From NCBI RefSeq assembly GCF_032452875.1, contig NC_083883.1:54062698-54126697 (forward strand): a stretch of 64,000 nt of DNA, in the 5' to 3' direction. Below the pieces are notes generated by a model. It did no database searches. It was not told the origin of the DNA and was given only the letters and a program-made list of their open reading frames with translations. Made by a program: the position numbers and the translations under genes. Below are positions 1-10,499 of the stretch, piece by piece. How positions within the stretch are numbered: position 1 is the stretch's first letter; each line of letters opens with the position of its first letter. This DNA comes from Bos javanicus. Taxonomy: Eukaryota; Chordata; Mammalia; Artiodactyla; Bovidae.

Positions 1-264
1 CAGTTAGACTAAGAAGACAGTCACTTAATAGGATGAGATTTCTCAACTCCATTCTCTACCTACAACAGACCTTAATGATGTCCACACTACTTGGATTCAA
101 GCCTCTTGGAAGTACTGGCCAGCATCCTTCCCCCTTCTGTCAGCTATTCTGACTTGGGTTCCTTACCCTCTTCCCCAGCTCTCTACAGTTTTTTCTTCCA
201 TGCTTCTTTCCACACTACTCTGCAGGACTAGAAAGAATGAGCAGCCACACTGTCCAGCACAGGA
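1..264. other. No recognised feature
   Basis: Nothing recognisable: no repeat signature, no splice-flanked open frame and no RNA motif. It ends at the (TGC)n tail of the first SINE. Confidence 0.5.
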
Positions 265-546
265 TGCTGCTGCTGCTGCTGCTGCTAAGTCGCTTCAGTC
301 GTGTCCGACTCTGTGCAACCCCATAGACAGAAGCCCACCAGGCTCTCCCGTCCTTGGGATTCTCTAGGCAAGAACACTGGAGTGGGTTGCCATTTCCTTC
401 TCCAATGCATGAAAGTGAAAAGTGAAAGGGAAGTCGCTCAGTCGTGTCCGACTCCTAGTGACCCCATGAACTGCAGCTTACTAGGCTCCTCTGTCCATGG
501 GATTTTCCAGGAAATTGTGCTGGAGTAGAGTGCCATTGCCTTCTCT
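265..546 (-). mobile_element. BOV-A2 SINE, antisense, with (TGC)n tail
   Basis: This is a complete dimeric BOV-A2 SINE on the minus strand. The left edge is a (TGC)7 run at 265-286, the reverse complement of the AGC tail. Two related BovA monomers follow, joined by the usual linker of short AAGTGAAAG words, and the element ends near the reversed 5' end at about 546. A short TSD, AGCACAG, is visible at 256-262 and 548-554. BOV-A2 is ruminant-specific, non-coding and thought to be mobilised by BovB enzymes. Confidence 0.93.
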
Positions 547-554
547 GAGCACAG

Positions 555-1454
555 ATGAGCATGAAACAAACCCTTACTAGAAGAGTTCCATTTGCCCTGA
601 GCCTTCCCTCCTTCAAAATGTAAATGCGATAACAGATGAACAGCCTTCCCAGGGCTTAGTGGGAGAGTAGGGGTCTGGGGATACAGAAAACAACGTGTGA
701 GGGGTAAGCCTGATTGAGGGAGGCTCACTGAGAGTCAGAAGAGACAGAAGCCTGATGTGGATGAAGCGGGTGGCAGTCAGGGGAGGTGGAAAAGTCCAGG
801 GGCAGAGATTTAATCTACACCACAATTCCCCCAAAGGCAGAAGATGCTGGGGGGAAGAATGACAACCAGTTTTGCCACACTGAGACAGATGCTCATTCCT
901 GGGAGAGAGCCAGCATGCCTGTCTTGGGGTAGCAGCTGTGACTCTGTCTGAGGGCAACTGCACCAGTGAACTTTGCTAAATCTCCATTTCACTTGCTTAT
1001 TTGCCCCCAGAGTCCTACGAAAGTATCAAAGTTCAGCTGAAACTGATTAAGAGGCCCTCCTGATGATCTGAAATGTCAAGTGCTTCTCCATCCTAATAAT
1101 ATGCATCTGGAATACTTCCCAGATGAGAGAAGACACGCTTCCCTTTGATTTAGAGTTGGAAAGATGACAGAGTAGAGGCAATAATGATGATAAAAAGCAA
1201 AGCATAAGCCAGGTGACAACTCCCATGACACAGAGAAACCAACAATAGGGAATCAACAAATTATGTGAGATGTTGGCATCTGTGGCATAGACAACAGGGA
1301 CACGACCTACAACAACTGCAGATAAAACAACGTCACCCGGTCCTTATCAGACCCTTTCCTGAGATGAAATACAAGCTTCTAGGTCCAGCTTTCAGGACTG
1401 TTACTGCTTGGAGAGGAAGGAAACATGCATGCTGGTCTTCAATAGCTATCACTT
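555..1454. other. Stretch without recognised features
   Basis: About 900 bases with no repeat I recognise and no supported gene. Open frames here are short, overlap each other on the minus strand and lack domain signatures. Confidence 0.45.
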
Positions 1455-1466
1455 TCATGCCATTAA

Positions 1467-1678
1467 GGAGCTTCCCTGGTGGCTCAGATAATTAAGAATC
1501 CATCTGCAATGCAGGAGACCTGAGTTTGATCCCTGGGTCGGGAAGACCCCCTGGAGAAAGGAATGGCTACCCACTCCAGTGTTCTTGCCTGGAAAACTCC
1601 ATGGAGAGAGGAGCTTGATGGGCTACAGTCCATGGGATCACAAAGAGTTGGACATGACTGTGTGACTAACACTACGTA
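1467..1678 (+). mobile_element. Bov-tA SINE with perfect 12-bp TSD
   Basis: A tRNA-Glu-like head (CTTCCCTGGTGGCTCAG) is followed by a BovA-type body ending in a GTTGGACATGACTG-like stretch. The 12-bp target-site duplication TCATGCCATTAA is perfect at 1455-1466 and 1679-1690, which fixes both ends of the insertion. This is a full-length retrotransposed SINE on the plus strand. Confidence 0.94.
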
Positions 1679-1694
1679 TCATGCCATTAAACCA

Positions 1695-1717
1695 AAAATA
1701 AATAAATAAATAAATAA
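1695..1717. repeat. (AAAT)n microsatellite
   Basis: About five AAAT units directly follow the 3' TSD of the preceding Bov-tA. The run may be part of the original A-rich target or a decayed tail. Confidence 0.8.
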
Positions 1718-1787
1718 CCGAACCACACTGTACCTGGTGTAAAAATGTCTCATTCTTTCTTAGTCTGTGATCTTCTCATCAGTAAGT

Positions 1788-1856
1788 GTGCATTAGTTTC
1801 CTGTGGCTGCCATAACAAAGTACCACAAATCAGGTGGCTTAAAACAATAGTAATTT
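1788..1856 (-). mobile_element. MLT1-type (MaLR) LTR, antisense, part 1
   Basis: The antisense hallmark of MLT1 LTRs is visible: GGCTGCCATAACAAAGTACC followed by GGTGGCTTAAAACAA. The LTR stops at 1856 where an L1 is inserted and resumes at 3469. The family name is from recognition of the consensus. MLT1 is an ancient ERVL-related LTR family and codes for nothing here. Confidence 0.75.
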
Positions 1857-3078
1857 TTAATATTTCAATGTTAATGAATAATTTAACTAATGTTATGTTA
1901 GTTTCTGCCATACATCAACATGAGTCAGCCATAGGTATACATATGTTCCCTCCCTCCTGAACCTCCCTCCCATCCCTCTCCCCATCCAACCTACCCCTCT
2001 AGGTTGTCACAGAGCACTGGGTTTGAGCTCCCTGTTTGAGCAAGATCCCACTGGCTATCTATTTTACATACGGTAATATATATGTTTCAATGTTATTCTT
2101 TCAATTAGTCCCTCCCTCTCCTTCCCCTACTGGGTCCACAAGCCTGTTCTCTATGTCTGCATCTCCACTGCTGCCATGCAAATAGGTTCATCAGTACTAT
2201 CTTTCTAGATTCCATATATATGTGTTAACATACAACACTTGTTTTTCTTTTTCTGACTTACTTCATTCTGTATAATAGGCTCTAGGTTCATCCACCTCAT
2301 TACAAGTGACTCAGATGCATTTCTTTTTATGCCTGAGTAATATCCCATTGTATATACATACCACAACTTCTTTATCCATTTATCTGTCGATGGACATCTA
2401 GGTCATTTCCATGCCCTGGTTATTGTTAATAGTGCTGCCAGAAACATTGGGATATTGTGTGTTTTTCCATTATAGTTTCCTCAGGGTATATGCCCAGTAG
2501 TGGGATTGTTGGGTCATATGGTAGTTTTATTCCTAGCTTTTTAAGGAATCTCCATAATGTTTTCTATAGTGGCTGTACCAATTTACATCTGCACCAACAG
2601 TGCAAAAGGGCTCCCTTTTCTCCACACTCTCTCCAGCATTTTTTGTTTGTAAATTTTTTGATGATGGCCATTCTGACCAGTGTAAAGTGATATCTCACTA
2701 TAGTTCTGCTTTGCATTTCTCTAATAATCAGCGATGTTGAGCATCTTTTCATGTGTTTATTAGCCATCTGTATGTCTTCTTTGGAGAAATGTCTTTAGGT
2801 ATAGTGCCTACTTTTTGATTGGGTTATTGAGCTGTATGAGTTCCCTGTATATTTTGGAGATTAATCCATTGTCAGTTGTTTCATTTGCTCTTACTTCCTC
2901 CCATTTTGAGGGTTGTCTTTTTACCCTGTTTATAGTTTCCTTTGCTGTGCAAAAGGTTTTAAGTTTAACTAGGTCCCACTTGTTTATCTTTGTTTTTATT
3001 TCCATTATTCTAGGAGGTGAGTCATAGAGGATCTTGCTATGATTTATGTCAAGTTGCTGCCTGTGTTATCCTATAAGA
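1857..3078 (-). mobile_element. L1 3' portion (ORF2 C-terminus and 3'UTR), antisense
   Basis: This is the 3' part of a 5'-inverted L1. Its 3'UTR signature (tttctgccatacatcaacat) lies at 1891-1912. Decayed ORF2 C-terminal sequence is readable on the minus strand at 2564-2767 (KHMKRCSTSLIIREMQ) and 2808-3005 (KINKWDLVKLKTFCTAKET). Orientation flips near 3078, where plus-strand ORF2 sequence begins. It is inserted in an MLT1 LTR with TSD AAAACAATAG(T/C)AATTT at 1841-1856 and 3469-3484. Confidence 0.9.
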
Positions 3079-3468
3079 GCCAAAAATATTCCAACAAATA
3101 AAAGCCCAGGGCCAGATGGCTTCACAGGTGAACTCTACCAAAAGTTTAGAGAAGAGCTAATACCTACACTGCTCAAACTCTTTCAGAAAATTGCAGAAGA
3201 AGGAAAAGTTCTGAGCTCGTTCTACAAGGCTGCCAGTACCCTGATACCAAAACCAGCAAAGATGTCACAAAAAAAGAAAACTACAGGCCAATACCACTGA
3301 TGAACAAACATACAAAATCCTCAACAAAATTCTAGCAAACAGAATCCAGCAATACATAAAAAGGATCATACTGTAAGGATCAAGTGGGCCTTATTCCAGG
3401 GATGCAAGGATTCTTCAGTATACACAAATCAATCAATGTGATATACCACATAAACAAACTGAAAGATA
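3079..3468 (+). mobile_element. L1 ORF2 reverse-transcriptase segment, inverted 5' part
   Basis: This is plus-strand L1 ORF2 sequence from the reverse transcriptase region, with the readable peptide NKSPGPDGFTGELYQKF. It belongs to the same insertion as the antisense 3' part at 1857-3078. The ORF2 sequence between the two parts, about a kilobase, is missing. Inverted 5' sequence plus internal deletion within one TSD pair is the signature of twin priming. The reading frame is broken. Confidence 0.88.
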
Positions 3469-3870
3469 AAAACAATAGCAATTTATAGGTTCACTGTCTT
3501 AGAGGTCAGAAGCCCCAAACCAAGGTGGTATTAGTTTTGGTTCCTACTGAAAGATGTAAGGAATAACCTGGTCCATGTCTTTCTCCTAGCTTCCTGTAGC
3601 TCCAGTGATATCCATCACTCCAGTCCTTCTCCTTATGGAGGTCTCTCTCCATGTCTTCGCATGGTCTTCTATCTGTGCATGTTTGTCTCTGCCTCCAAAT
3701 TTCCCCTTTTTATGAAGACACCAGTCATATGTAATTAAAGCTCATTCTAATGACTTTATTTAACTTGATTACCTTGGTAAAGACCATATGTCCAAAATAA
3801 GTTCACTTTCTGAGATTTAGAGGGTAACACTCCAGGACACCTTTCTTTAGAGGACACAATCCAACCCGTA
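3469..3870 (-). mobile_element. MLT1-type (MaLR) LTR, antisense, part 2
   Basis: This continues the LTR interrupted at 1856. Recognisable antisense MLT1 words include AGGTCAGAAG, ATGAAGACACCAGTCATAT, AACTTGATTACC and GGACACAATCCAACCCGTAA. Its first 16 bases are the second copy of the L1 TSD. Confidence 0.75.
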
Positions 3871-4028
3871 AAAAGAAGGAGTTGGTCCATTTTGATGAAG
3901 CTAGGAAAAAACAGTGTGAGCCATCCATGTCCAAATTGTATTCTGCATAACTGTGAGGTTTTGAAGAGATATGCCAAAAGTTCTACACACATTGAGTCAA
4001 CTTTCATTTAAAAATACATTGAAAATTG

Positions 4029-4195
4029 GGACTTCCCTGGTGGTCCAGTGGTTAAGACTTTACCTTCCAGCGCAGGGGGTACAGGTTTCATCCCTGGTTG
4101 AGGAGCTAAGATCCCATGTGCTTTGTGGCCAAAAAACCAATACATAAAAGCAGAAGCAATATTGCAACAAAGTCAATAAAGACTTTAAAAATGGT
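4029..4195 (+). mobile_element. CHR-2-type SINE
   Basis: The tRNA-Glu-derived head GGGACTTCCCTGGTGGTCCA is followed by a B-box-like stretch and GGAGCTAAGATCCCATGTGC. The sequence then runs into an A-rich tail near 4195. This is the older cetartiodactyl SINE type without a BovA body. No convincing TSD is seen. Confidence 0.85.
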
Positions 4196-5168
4196 CCACA
4201 TCCAAAAAATGTTTTAAAAGTACATCTAAAACCCACCAAAGGCACTCAAATGTGATGTACATCACTCCTAAACACAGAGTACAGCTTGTGCTTCCAGAAT
4301 AACACATGTTTTTTGATTGGTTGGTTTTTTGCCCAGGTCCAGAAATAAAACTCTTTGTGCCACATCTGTGCATGTATTCAAACTTCAAACTAGTAGGTTG
4401 TTGATTTAATGCAATTGTCACTCTGTCCTGGTCTTCTTGGGATTCAAGCCCTGTGCTTGACTGCATAAGTATATAAACAAATTGTGTAATATCACATGAA
4501 TTTGTAAATGGATAGTCAAGACGTATCCTAGAACTTAATTAAAAGTGTCTAGATGCCTCTGCTTAGGGTCCTCCCTTGGCTCCATTGTTAATCATGTAAG
4601 GGGACACACGGCATATTGACAGGATGACAATGGGTACACTGGGTAGGAAGGATGGCATTTCTATAAAACTCAGGTACCCTATTAATCAGGCCTATTTAGA
4701 TCACAAATAACAGATACTCAGGTCAATCTAGTTTAAGTGAAAAAGAGACTTTATTGGCTACTCCCCAGAGTGTTTCTTCTCCTGTTCCTCACTGTGGAAT
4801 TCTCCTGTGTGATTACCCCTATGCTTATGTTGGGTGGGGAGGTGGGGACCATGCACTGGCACATTTATACACATTCCAACTCTCAGTCCACGTCCTTGAA
4901 CTACAGAATATAGAAAGCTAAAACTACATTTCCCAGATTCCCCTGTGGTGAAGGTTCCCAGGTTCTTGCTGAATGAGGTGGAAATGGACAGAGAGGCAGC
5001 CACTGCAAGGGAGGAGACTGTCTCTTTCAGTGAGCTGCAGGCATAAGGTCTTGGTTCTTCAGGACATTTCTGGAGGAGGCTCTATTAAGTCCTGTGCTCA
5101 GTGTCAGGGGTGCTGTGCTGTGTGAGGCAGTAGCTGTGGGAGTTAGATGGTGTCTCCTGGCTACTTTT
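4196..5168. other. Stretch without recognised features
   Basis: Apparently unique sequence between CHR-2 and BOV-A2. A possible decayed LTR-like word (ACTACATTTCCCAGATTCCC) occurs near 4923, which is too little to call a family. Confidence 0.4.
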
Positions 5169-5178
5169 ATTCCTGTTT

Positions 5179-5452
5179 GCTGCTGCTGCTAAGTCGCTTC
5201 AGTCGTGTCCGACTCTGTGCCTCCCCATAGACAGCAGCCCACCAGGCTCCGCCGTCCCTGGGATTCTCCAGGCAAGAACACTGGAATGGGTTGCCATTTC
5301 TTTCTCCAATGCATGAAAGTGAAAAGTGAAAGTGAAGTCACTCAGTTGTATCCAACTCTTTGCAACCCCATGGACTACAGCCTACCAGGCTCCTCTGTCC
5401 ATGGGATTTTCCAGGCAAGAGTACTGGAGTGGGTTGCCATTGCCTTCTCCTG
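5179..5452 (-). mobile_element. BOV-A2 SINE, antisense, 10-bp TSD
   Basis: A full dimeric BOV-A2 on the minus strand begins with GCTGCTGCTGCT and ends with TTGCCATTGCCTTCTCCTG. A perfect TSD ATTCCTGTTT lies at 5169-5178 and 5453-5462. Confidence 0.94.
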
Positions 5453-5609
5453 ATTCCTGTTTACATAGCCTCAAAACCTAGTTGTCAAGACCTTCTGGAG
5501 ATTCTGTGGACTACCAAAATATCTTAAAGGCTTTTATTTTTTCTTCAAAGGCTTTTTTACTTAAGTTAAGAGTAGATTCTATTGCCCACTGCTGAGAACT
5601 GTGATAACT

Positions 5610-6115
5610 CCAATTACCAGTTCATACACTGATGACACCAGCTCTATCTCTACAGCCCACAGCTTTCTCTAAAGCTGGAGAGAGATATTTGACTGTTTCC
5701 TACCCAGTGCCATCTAGAGGTCTCATAAGTTCCTCAGTCTTCATAGACCTGAAACCAAACTCCCCCTCCAAGCCTGCTTTTCCTACTTCCTTTATCAGAT
5801 GCTACCATTTTCCCAAGTAGGCAAGCCAAAATCTAAGATCCATCCAAGACATGTCTTTTCTTTTGCACATCCAAATGTCAGTTAGTGACAGTACTATTTA
5901 AACAGTTTCTGAATGTCCCTTCTTCTTTAATCTTCCTGCCCCACGCTACAGTTTCCTGTTCTAACATCCCTTGCCAAAACAAACTGTCTCCTGTCTGCAA
6001 TCTCACTCTAATCCATCCATCCATCACACCTCCTCCATAGCGATCTTTCAAACACCCAAATATAACAGTGTCATTCCTTCACTTGAAAGCATTAAAGATT
6101 TCTCCCACCATTATT
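5610..6115 (+). mobile_element. L2 LINE ORF2 relic (reverse transcriptase region)
   Basis: This is a heavily decayed plus-strand L2 coding sequence. The order of words matches the L2 RT region: CCAATTACCAGTTCATACAC with a YTDD-like codon run, then CCCCCTCCAAGCCTGC, then AAGCCAAAATCTAAGATCC, and a GATCTTTCAAACACCCAAAT to TCTCCCACC end. Frames are disrupted throughout. L2 is an ancient CR1-group LINE. The call rests on remembered consensus order rather than an alignment. Confidence 0.7.
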
Positions 6116-6295
6116 GTGGTTTCAAGCTGGACGAGTGGTATGAAACCAGAGGGCATGTGTGGCAGAGACTAATTGCGGACTCACCAAATAGAGTTTTTCT
6201 TTCTCCTGAGCGCATGGCTAGACCACATTTTCCAGCCCCTCTTCCAGTCATAGGACTTAGTCATCAGTCAAACTGACTTCAGACACTGGCTCTTC

Positions 6296-6622
6296 TATTA
6301 TATCAGTTAGCTCCTGCCGTGTAACAAACGACCTTGAAACTTAGTGGGTTACAAGCACCACCACTTGTTACTTCCTACAGGTCTACAGGAGGATTGGTGA
6401 TTCTGCTGCTCTGGACTGAGTTTGGGTGACTTTAGCTGGGCTTGCTCATATACTGACACTTTAGTAGGTCAGCTGGGGGCTGCCTGGTCTGGGATGGGCT
6501 CAGCAGGGAGATTCATATCTGCTTCATTCTGGAGATTTCCTCTTCTAGTTGGCTAGCCCAGAAGCAAGGTTTCAAGAAAGAGCAGAAAGAGGCATGCATG
6601 CCATCTTGAGGTCTAGGCATTG
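6296..6622 (+). mobile_element. Ancient interspersed repeat, part 1 (family not named)
   Basis: The words TGTAACAAACGACCTTGAAA, CTTAGTGGGTTAC and GGTCAGCTGGGGGCTG belong to a mammal-wide repeat I recognise but cannot name. It is interrupted at 6635 by an L1 and continues at 7213. Its continuity across the insertion supports treating both parts as one element. Confidence 0.5.
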
Positions 6623-6634
6623 AACTGACTCACC

Positions 6635-6805
6635 TTTTTTTTTCCAGTCAGATATTTATTTTTAATTGGATGATAATTGCTTTACAATATTTATTGGTTT
6701 CTGCCATACATCAACTTGAATTGGCCATAGGTATACATATGTCCCCTCCCTCTTGAACCCCACTCCTGTCTCCCACCCCATCCCACCCCTTTAAGTTATC
6801 ATGAA
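6635..6805 (-). mobile_element. L1 3'UTR end, antisense, with poly(T)
   Basis: Poly(T) at about 6635-6643 is the antisense poly(A) tail. It is followed by the L1 3'UTR signature (TTTCTGCCATACATCAAC). The sequence switches to plus-strand ORF2 near 6806. TSD AACTGACTCACC is perfect at 6623-6634 and 7213-7224. Confidence 0.88.
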
Positions 6806-7212
6806 GCCATAATCACCCTGATACCAGAGCAAGATAAAGATGCCACACACACAAAAGAAAACTACAGGTCAATATCACTGATGAATATAGATGCAAAAAT
6901 CTTCAACAAAATTCTAGCAAACAATCCAACCACACATTAAAAGGATCATACATCATGATCAAGTGGGCTTTATCCCAGGGATGCAAGGATTCTTCAAAAT
7001 ACACAAATCAATCAATGTGATACACCATGTTAACAAATTGAAAGATAAAAACCATAATACCTTCTCAAGAGATGCAGAAAAAGCTTTTGACAACATTCAA
7101 CACCCATTTATGATAAAAAGTCTCTGGAAAGTAAACATAGAAGGAATATATCTCAGCATAATAAAGGCCATATGTGACAAACCCACAGCAAACACTTTTT
7201 TAAATGGTGAAA
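6806..7212 (+). mobile_element. L1 ORF2 segment, inverted 5' part of a second twin-primed L1
   Basis: Plus-strand ORF2 RT-domain sequence with readable peptides GFIPGMQGFFKIHKSINVIH, DAEKAFDNIQHPFMIKSL and DKPTANTFLNGEKL. It is joined head to head with the antisense 3'UTR part, and both lie inside one perfect 12-bp TSD pair. Well over 2 kb of ORF2 between the two parts is absent. Confidence 0.88.
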
Positions 7213-7224
7213 AACTGACTCACC

Positions 7225-7345
7225 CTTTACCACATTCTTTTGACCAAAGCAAATCACAGGACAACTCAGATTCGAGTGGGTGGGGAAACAGACTCTCCTT
7301 CTGAGTGAGAAAGGCTGCAGAGTCATAGTGCAAGGGAAGAAAACA
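7225..7345 (+). mobile_element. Ancient interspersed repeat, part 2
   Basis: This continues the element at 6296-6622. Words such as TTTTGACCAAAGCAAATCAC and AGTGGGTGGGGAAACAGACT follow in the order expected for the same repeat after removal of the L1 insertion. Confidence 0.5.
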
Positions 7346-7374
7346 AAGGAATGCAGCCATTTTTATAAAGTAGC

Positions 7375-7555
7375 ACACCTACTCCCTAGATGCATAACCT
7401 TAAGTAAGTTTCCTCTCTGGGCTGCATTTCCTCTTCCATAAAATAGGGGAAATAACATGTACCTCACAAATGAGATAATGGAGGTATAAGATAAAGTCCT
7501 CATCAGAGGCTTTGGCACATAGTAAGTATGCAACGGTCTTTTATTACTTATATTC
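7375..7555 (+). mobile_element. MIR SINE
   Basis: Core MIR order is visible: CTTCCTCTTCCATAAAATAG, then AATAACATGTACCTCAC, then GGCACATAGTAAGTATGCAA. MIR is an ancient tRNA-derived mammalian SINE. Confidence 0.75.
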
Positions 7556-7559
7556 TTCA

Positions 7560-8030
7560 CCTCTCCCTGCAATGTTTACCATTGTTCCTTTCACGTGGTT
7601 GGAAGCATTTGTTGAACGAATCACTCACGCACCTGGCTCCAGTGCCCAGCTAGAAAAATGGTCTCTAAACGGCTCATCATGTTTCTAGAGCTAACATAAA
7701 CCCACACTTCTCAACTTGGTCACGGGCCCATTTGAAATCATTCCGTCCAAACTTGACATAGATCCCTCCTAAAATATATCCTCCAGCTGTTCAAACACAG
7801 TCTGTCTTCTGTGCATATATCAGGACAGGAGAGTACAATTCATGTCCCTCTAAATAAACTGACTGGAGCAGTATTTCCAAAAGAGAATGTGCATGAAGCT
7901 TGCTAATTAGGACACTTCAAACTCCCATTTCCGACAGATCAAAAATCATCCAGAATTATGTATGCTAAGAAATCTTCTGATTTGCTTTACGTGATAGACT
8001 GATTGCATTGATGGCCCATGCTTCACTCCC
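7560..8030. other. Stretch without recognised features
   Basis: No repeat, RNA or coding signature that I can support. Confidence 0.4.
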
Positions 8031-8330
8031 TTTGATCCTGTCTTTCCACATTCAATGGATTTGCTCTGGCTAATGCAATGGAAGCAAACTTGATACAGAC
8101 GTGGTCTGGAAACCTAGTTGCTTTTGTCCATTTCCTCTTTTTATGGACCACAGTGAGAATACTCCAGAGTTAGCCCACCAGAGGGATATGAGAGATTGTG
8201 CAGAAAAGCTAAATCGTACCACATGAGGCTACCATAGACTGCCCAGTAACCACAAATATATGAATGAGACCAGTCAAGACCAGCCACCCATGTCATTTTA
8301 GTGCAATGACCTAATCAATCCATAGACTTA
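8030..8330 (+). mobile_element. MaLR/ERVL-type LTR remnant, part 1
   Basis: Sequence such as GATTTGCTCTGGCTAATGCA, TACTCCAGAGTTAGCCCACC and AGGGATATGAGAGA resembles the 5' and middle parts of a MaLR-class LTR. It is split by a CHR-2 insertion at 8331 and resumes at 8513. The subfamily is uncertain. Confidence 0.5.
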
Positions 8331-8500
8331 GGGCCTTCCCTGGTGGTCCAGTGACTAAGACTCTGAGCTCCCAATGCAGGGGGCCCAGGTTCAATCACTG
8401 ATCAGGGAACTAGATCCCATGTGATGCAACAAAAATTGAAAATCCTGCCTGCTGCAACTAAGACCCAGTGATGCCAAATAAAAAATAATTTTTTTAAAAC
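8331..8500 (+). mobile_element. CHR-2-type SINE, perfect 12-bp TSD
   Basis: The head GGGCCTTCCCTGGTGGTCCA is followed by GGGAACTAGATCCCATG, CTGCAACTAAGACCCAG and an AAATAAAAAATAA tail. TSD TCCATAGACTTA is perfect at 8319-8330 and 8501-8512. It is inserted in the LTR-like element on either side. Confidence 0.92.
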
Positions 8501-8512
8501 TCCATAGACTTA

Positions 8513-8592
8513 TAAGAAGTACATCAATAGTTATTGTTTTAAGTCATTTCGTTTCAGGGTGGTTTGTTGCACAGCAGCAGTTAACTGATTCA
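8513..8592 (+). mobile_element. MaLR/ERVL-type LTR remnant, part 2 (3' end)
   Basis: This LTR 3' end has the typical order ATTGTTTTAAGTCATTTCGT, GGGTGGTTTGTTGCACAGCA, GTTAACTGATTCA. It completes the element interrupted by CHR-2. Confidence 0.6.
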
Positions 8593-8869
8593 AATCTATG
8601 CCATGATTCTCATCATCAATTCTATCCTGAGTGTCTTCTCTTTGTCTTATACTTTGAGGGCCTGAGGGGAGAGGGATTAGGTTCATTTCAGTAGCCCGAG
8701 ACAAGAATATTCACTCAGAAATTAAATACCTGTACTACAAAGCTGGCTAAAATGAGTACATTTGTTTCAAGTTCCCCACGAATAAATGAGAACTTGGAAT
8801 AGCCAGGTCACTATATCACACTAAGTTGTTTTTAAGTGTGATGACTCCAAGACAATAAAGTGAAAGAAC

Positions 8870-9050
8870 ATGAAATCTTGGCTTGAGTTGGCATTTAGGG
8901 GAACCTGATGGCTCCACTCCTAGATCTAACACTGAATTTGAACAATGACACTTAGCAACACCATGCCTCAATTTGCCTGGCTGCTCTATGGGAAAAGTTT
9001 GAGTTAAACATGAATGGGAAGCCCCAAGAGCTCTGTACAAGAATTACTGT
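8870..9050 (+). mobile_element. MIR SINE, decayed
   Basis: Weak MIR order: GATGGCTCCACTCC, AATTTGAACAATGACACTTA, ATGCCTCAATTTGCC. No TSD. Confidence 0.45.
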
Positions 9051-9517
9051 TCTAAATGTAAGTTAATTTAGAATTATAACTATCTGGCATACACTAGACT
9101 TTCTATTATCTGACTAATGGATGGGAGCCACAGGTTAAAAAAATACCAAATAACCAATACTAAAAGTCTGTATTGAATTCCATAATGGTGAAAAAATATA
9201 TTGACAACAAAATTACCTTTCTAATTATGTTTAATTCAGACAAGCATTGGTTTACAATTCTGGAGAGCATAGCACCAGGAAAGGAATGCTTTGCCTCCTG
9301 GTAATTTATAAAGTTATTAATCTACAGGTGTATAATTGAGAATTAACTGTTGACCAGGCACTATACAACAGCTCTTCAGTTAAGTAACAGTGGCTTCAGT
9401 TCATTGTGTTCTTGTTCAAGATAATTCTACATCTTCCCTACTTTCCCTTCATCTATTCTGACCCCTATGTGTTAAGTAGCTCAAAGAAAGCATGCTAGCC
9501 TTCTATTGTGTGTCCTT
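9051..9517. other. Stretch without recognised features
   Basis: AT-rich sequence with no feature I can support. Confidence 0.4.
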
Positions 9518-9524
9518 ATGTCCT

Positions 9525-9809
9525 TAGACAGCAAGGAGATCAAACCAGCGAATCCTGAAGAAAATCAACCCTGAATATTCATTGAAAGCTGATGCTGAAG
9601 CTGAAGCTCAAATACTCTGGCCACCTGCTGAGAAGAGCCAACTCATTGGAAAAGAGCCTGATGTTGGGAAAGACTGAGGGCAGGAGGAGAAGGAGGTGAT
9701 TGAGGATGAATTCAAACAAACTCTGGGAGACAATGAAGGACAGGGAAGCCTGGCATGCAGTAGTTCATGGGGTTGCAAAGAGTTGGACACAACTTAGCGA
9801 ATGAACAGC
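9525..9809 (+). mobile_element. BovB LINE 3' end
   Basis: A 5'-truncated BovB 3' end on the plus strand, from AGCAAGGAGATCAAACCAG through CTCTGGCCACCTGCTGAG to the GTTGGACACAACTTAGCG tip. A short TSD TATGTCC lies at 9518-9524 and 9810-9816. It is of the older BovB type, with the GAATATTCATTG variant. Confidence 0.88.
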
Positions 9810-10099
9810 TATGTCCACAGCATCCAGCAAGAAAAGACAGAGATCCTGGTTCCTCAGTGAACACCCATAGGCAAAGGATGAAAGATTTTCTGTTCTCAAG
9901 AAACCAGATGGAATTTTTTAAATCCCTAACTTAAATGTAAATTTCTGGAATAAATAATTTGCTCAGATTTTTATGCAACACTCCAGGAGATCTATTTCCA
10001 GTTACTCATGGAGTAATGTTAAACATACACAAGTAAATTAAAGTATAGATAAATGTAATAAAACACTAGAAGAGGCTGTGCACTTTCTCTCTCCCTTTC

Positions 10100-10365
10100 T
10101 CATCTCAGATCTCAATTTAAATGTCACATTCAAAAGAGAAAGCATTTGAACCCTTATCGAAATTAGGTTCTAATACATCTTTAAGACAAATATTGAAACT
10201 CATTATTTGTTTGCTTACATATTGAGTCATTCTTCCCCACTTGAATGCAAGACCTGTTGAGAGAACGGATCTCTTTTGTGTTCACTGATGTTCCCCACAA
10301 TCTAGCACAGAGCTCAGGACATTGTATACACTCAGTGAATGAATGAGAAAATGAATAAATGGATA
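10100..10365 (+). mobile_element. L2 LINE 3' end
   Basis: The classic L2 3' terminal order is present: CCCCACTTGAATGCAAGACC, TGTTCACTGATGTTCCCCAC, AGCACAGAGCTCAGG and a GTGAATGAATGAG-like terminus. Confidence 0.75.
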
Positions 10366-10499
10366 AGTAAGATATATCTTGAGGGTCAATTATGATCAAC
10401 TGTAGGGCTTCAAAGAAAATGGTTCTAAGGCTAGAAGAGTCCTGTGATCAATGAAAAAGTCAGCCTTGGGTCTAAAAGTAGGCTTTCACAATGTTTATA

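Noticed and set aside
301..528. Recurring open frames beginning MSDSVxPHRxxPTRL (also at 5205, 27382, 31382, 34497, 46248)
   Set aside because: These are the conceptual translation of antisense BOV-A2. The same peptide appears at every BOV-A2 copy, and such frames are a common false gene call in ruminant genomes.
8178..8190. Second CTCF-like word CCACCAGAGGGAT
   Set aside because: It mismatches the core at an important position and lies in an LTR-like repeat.
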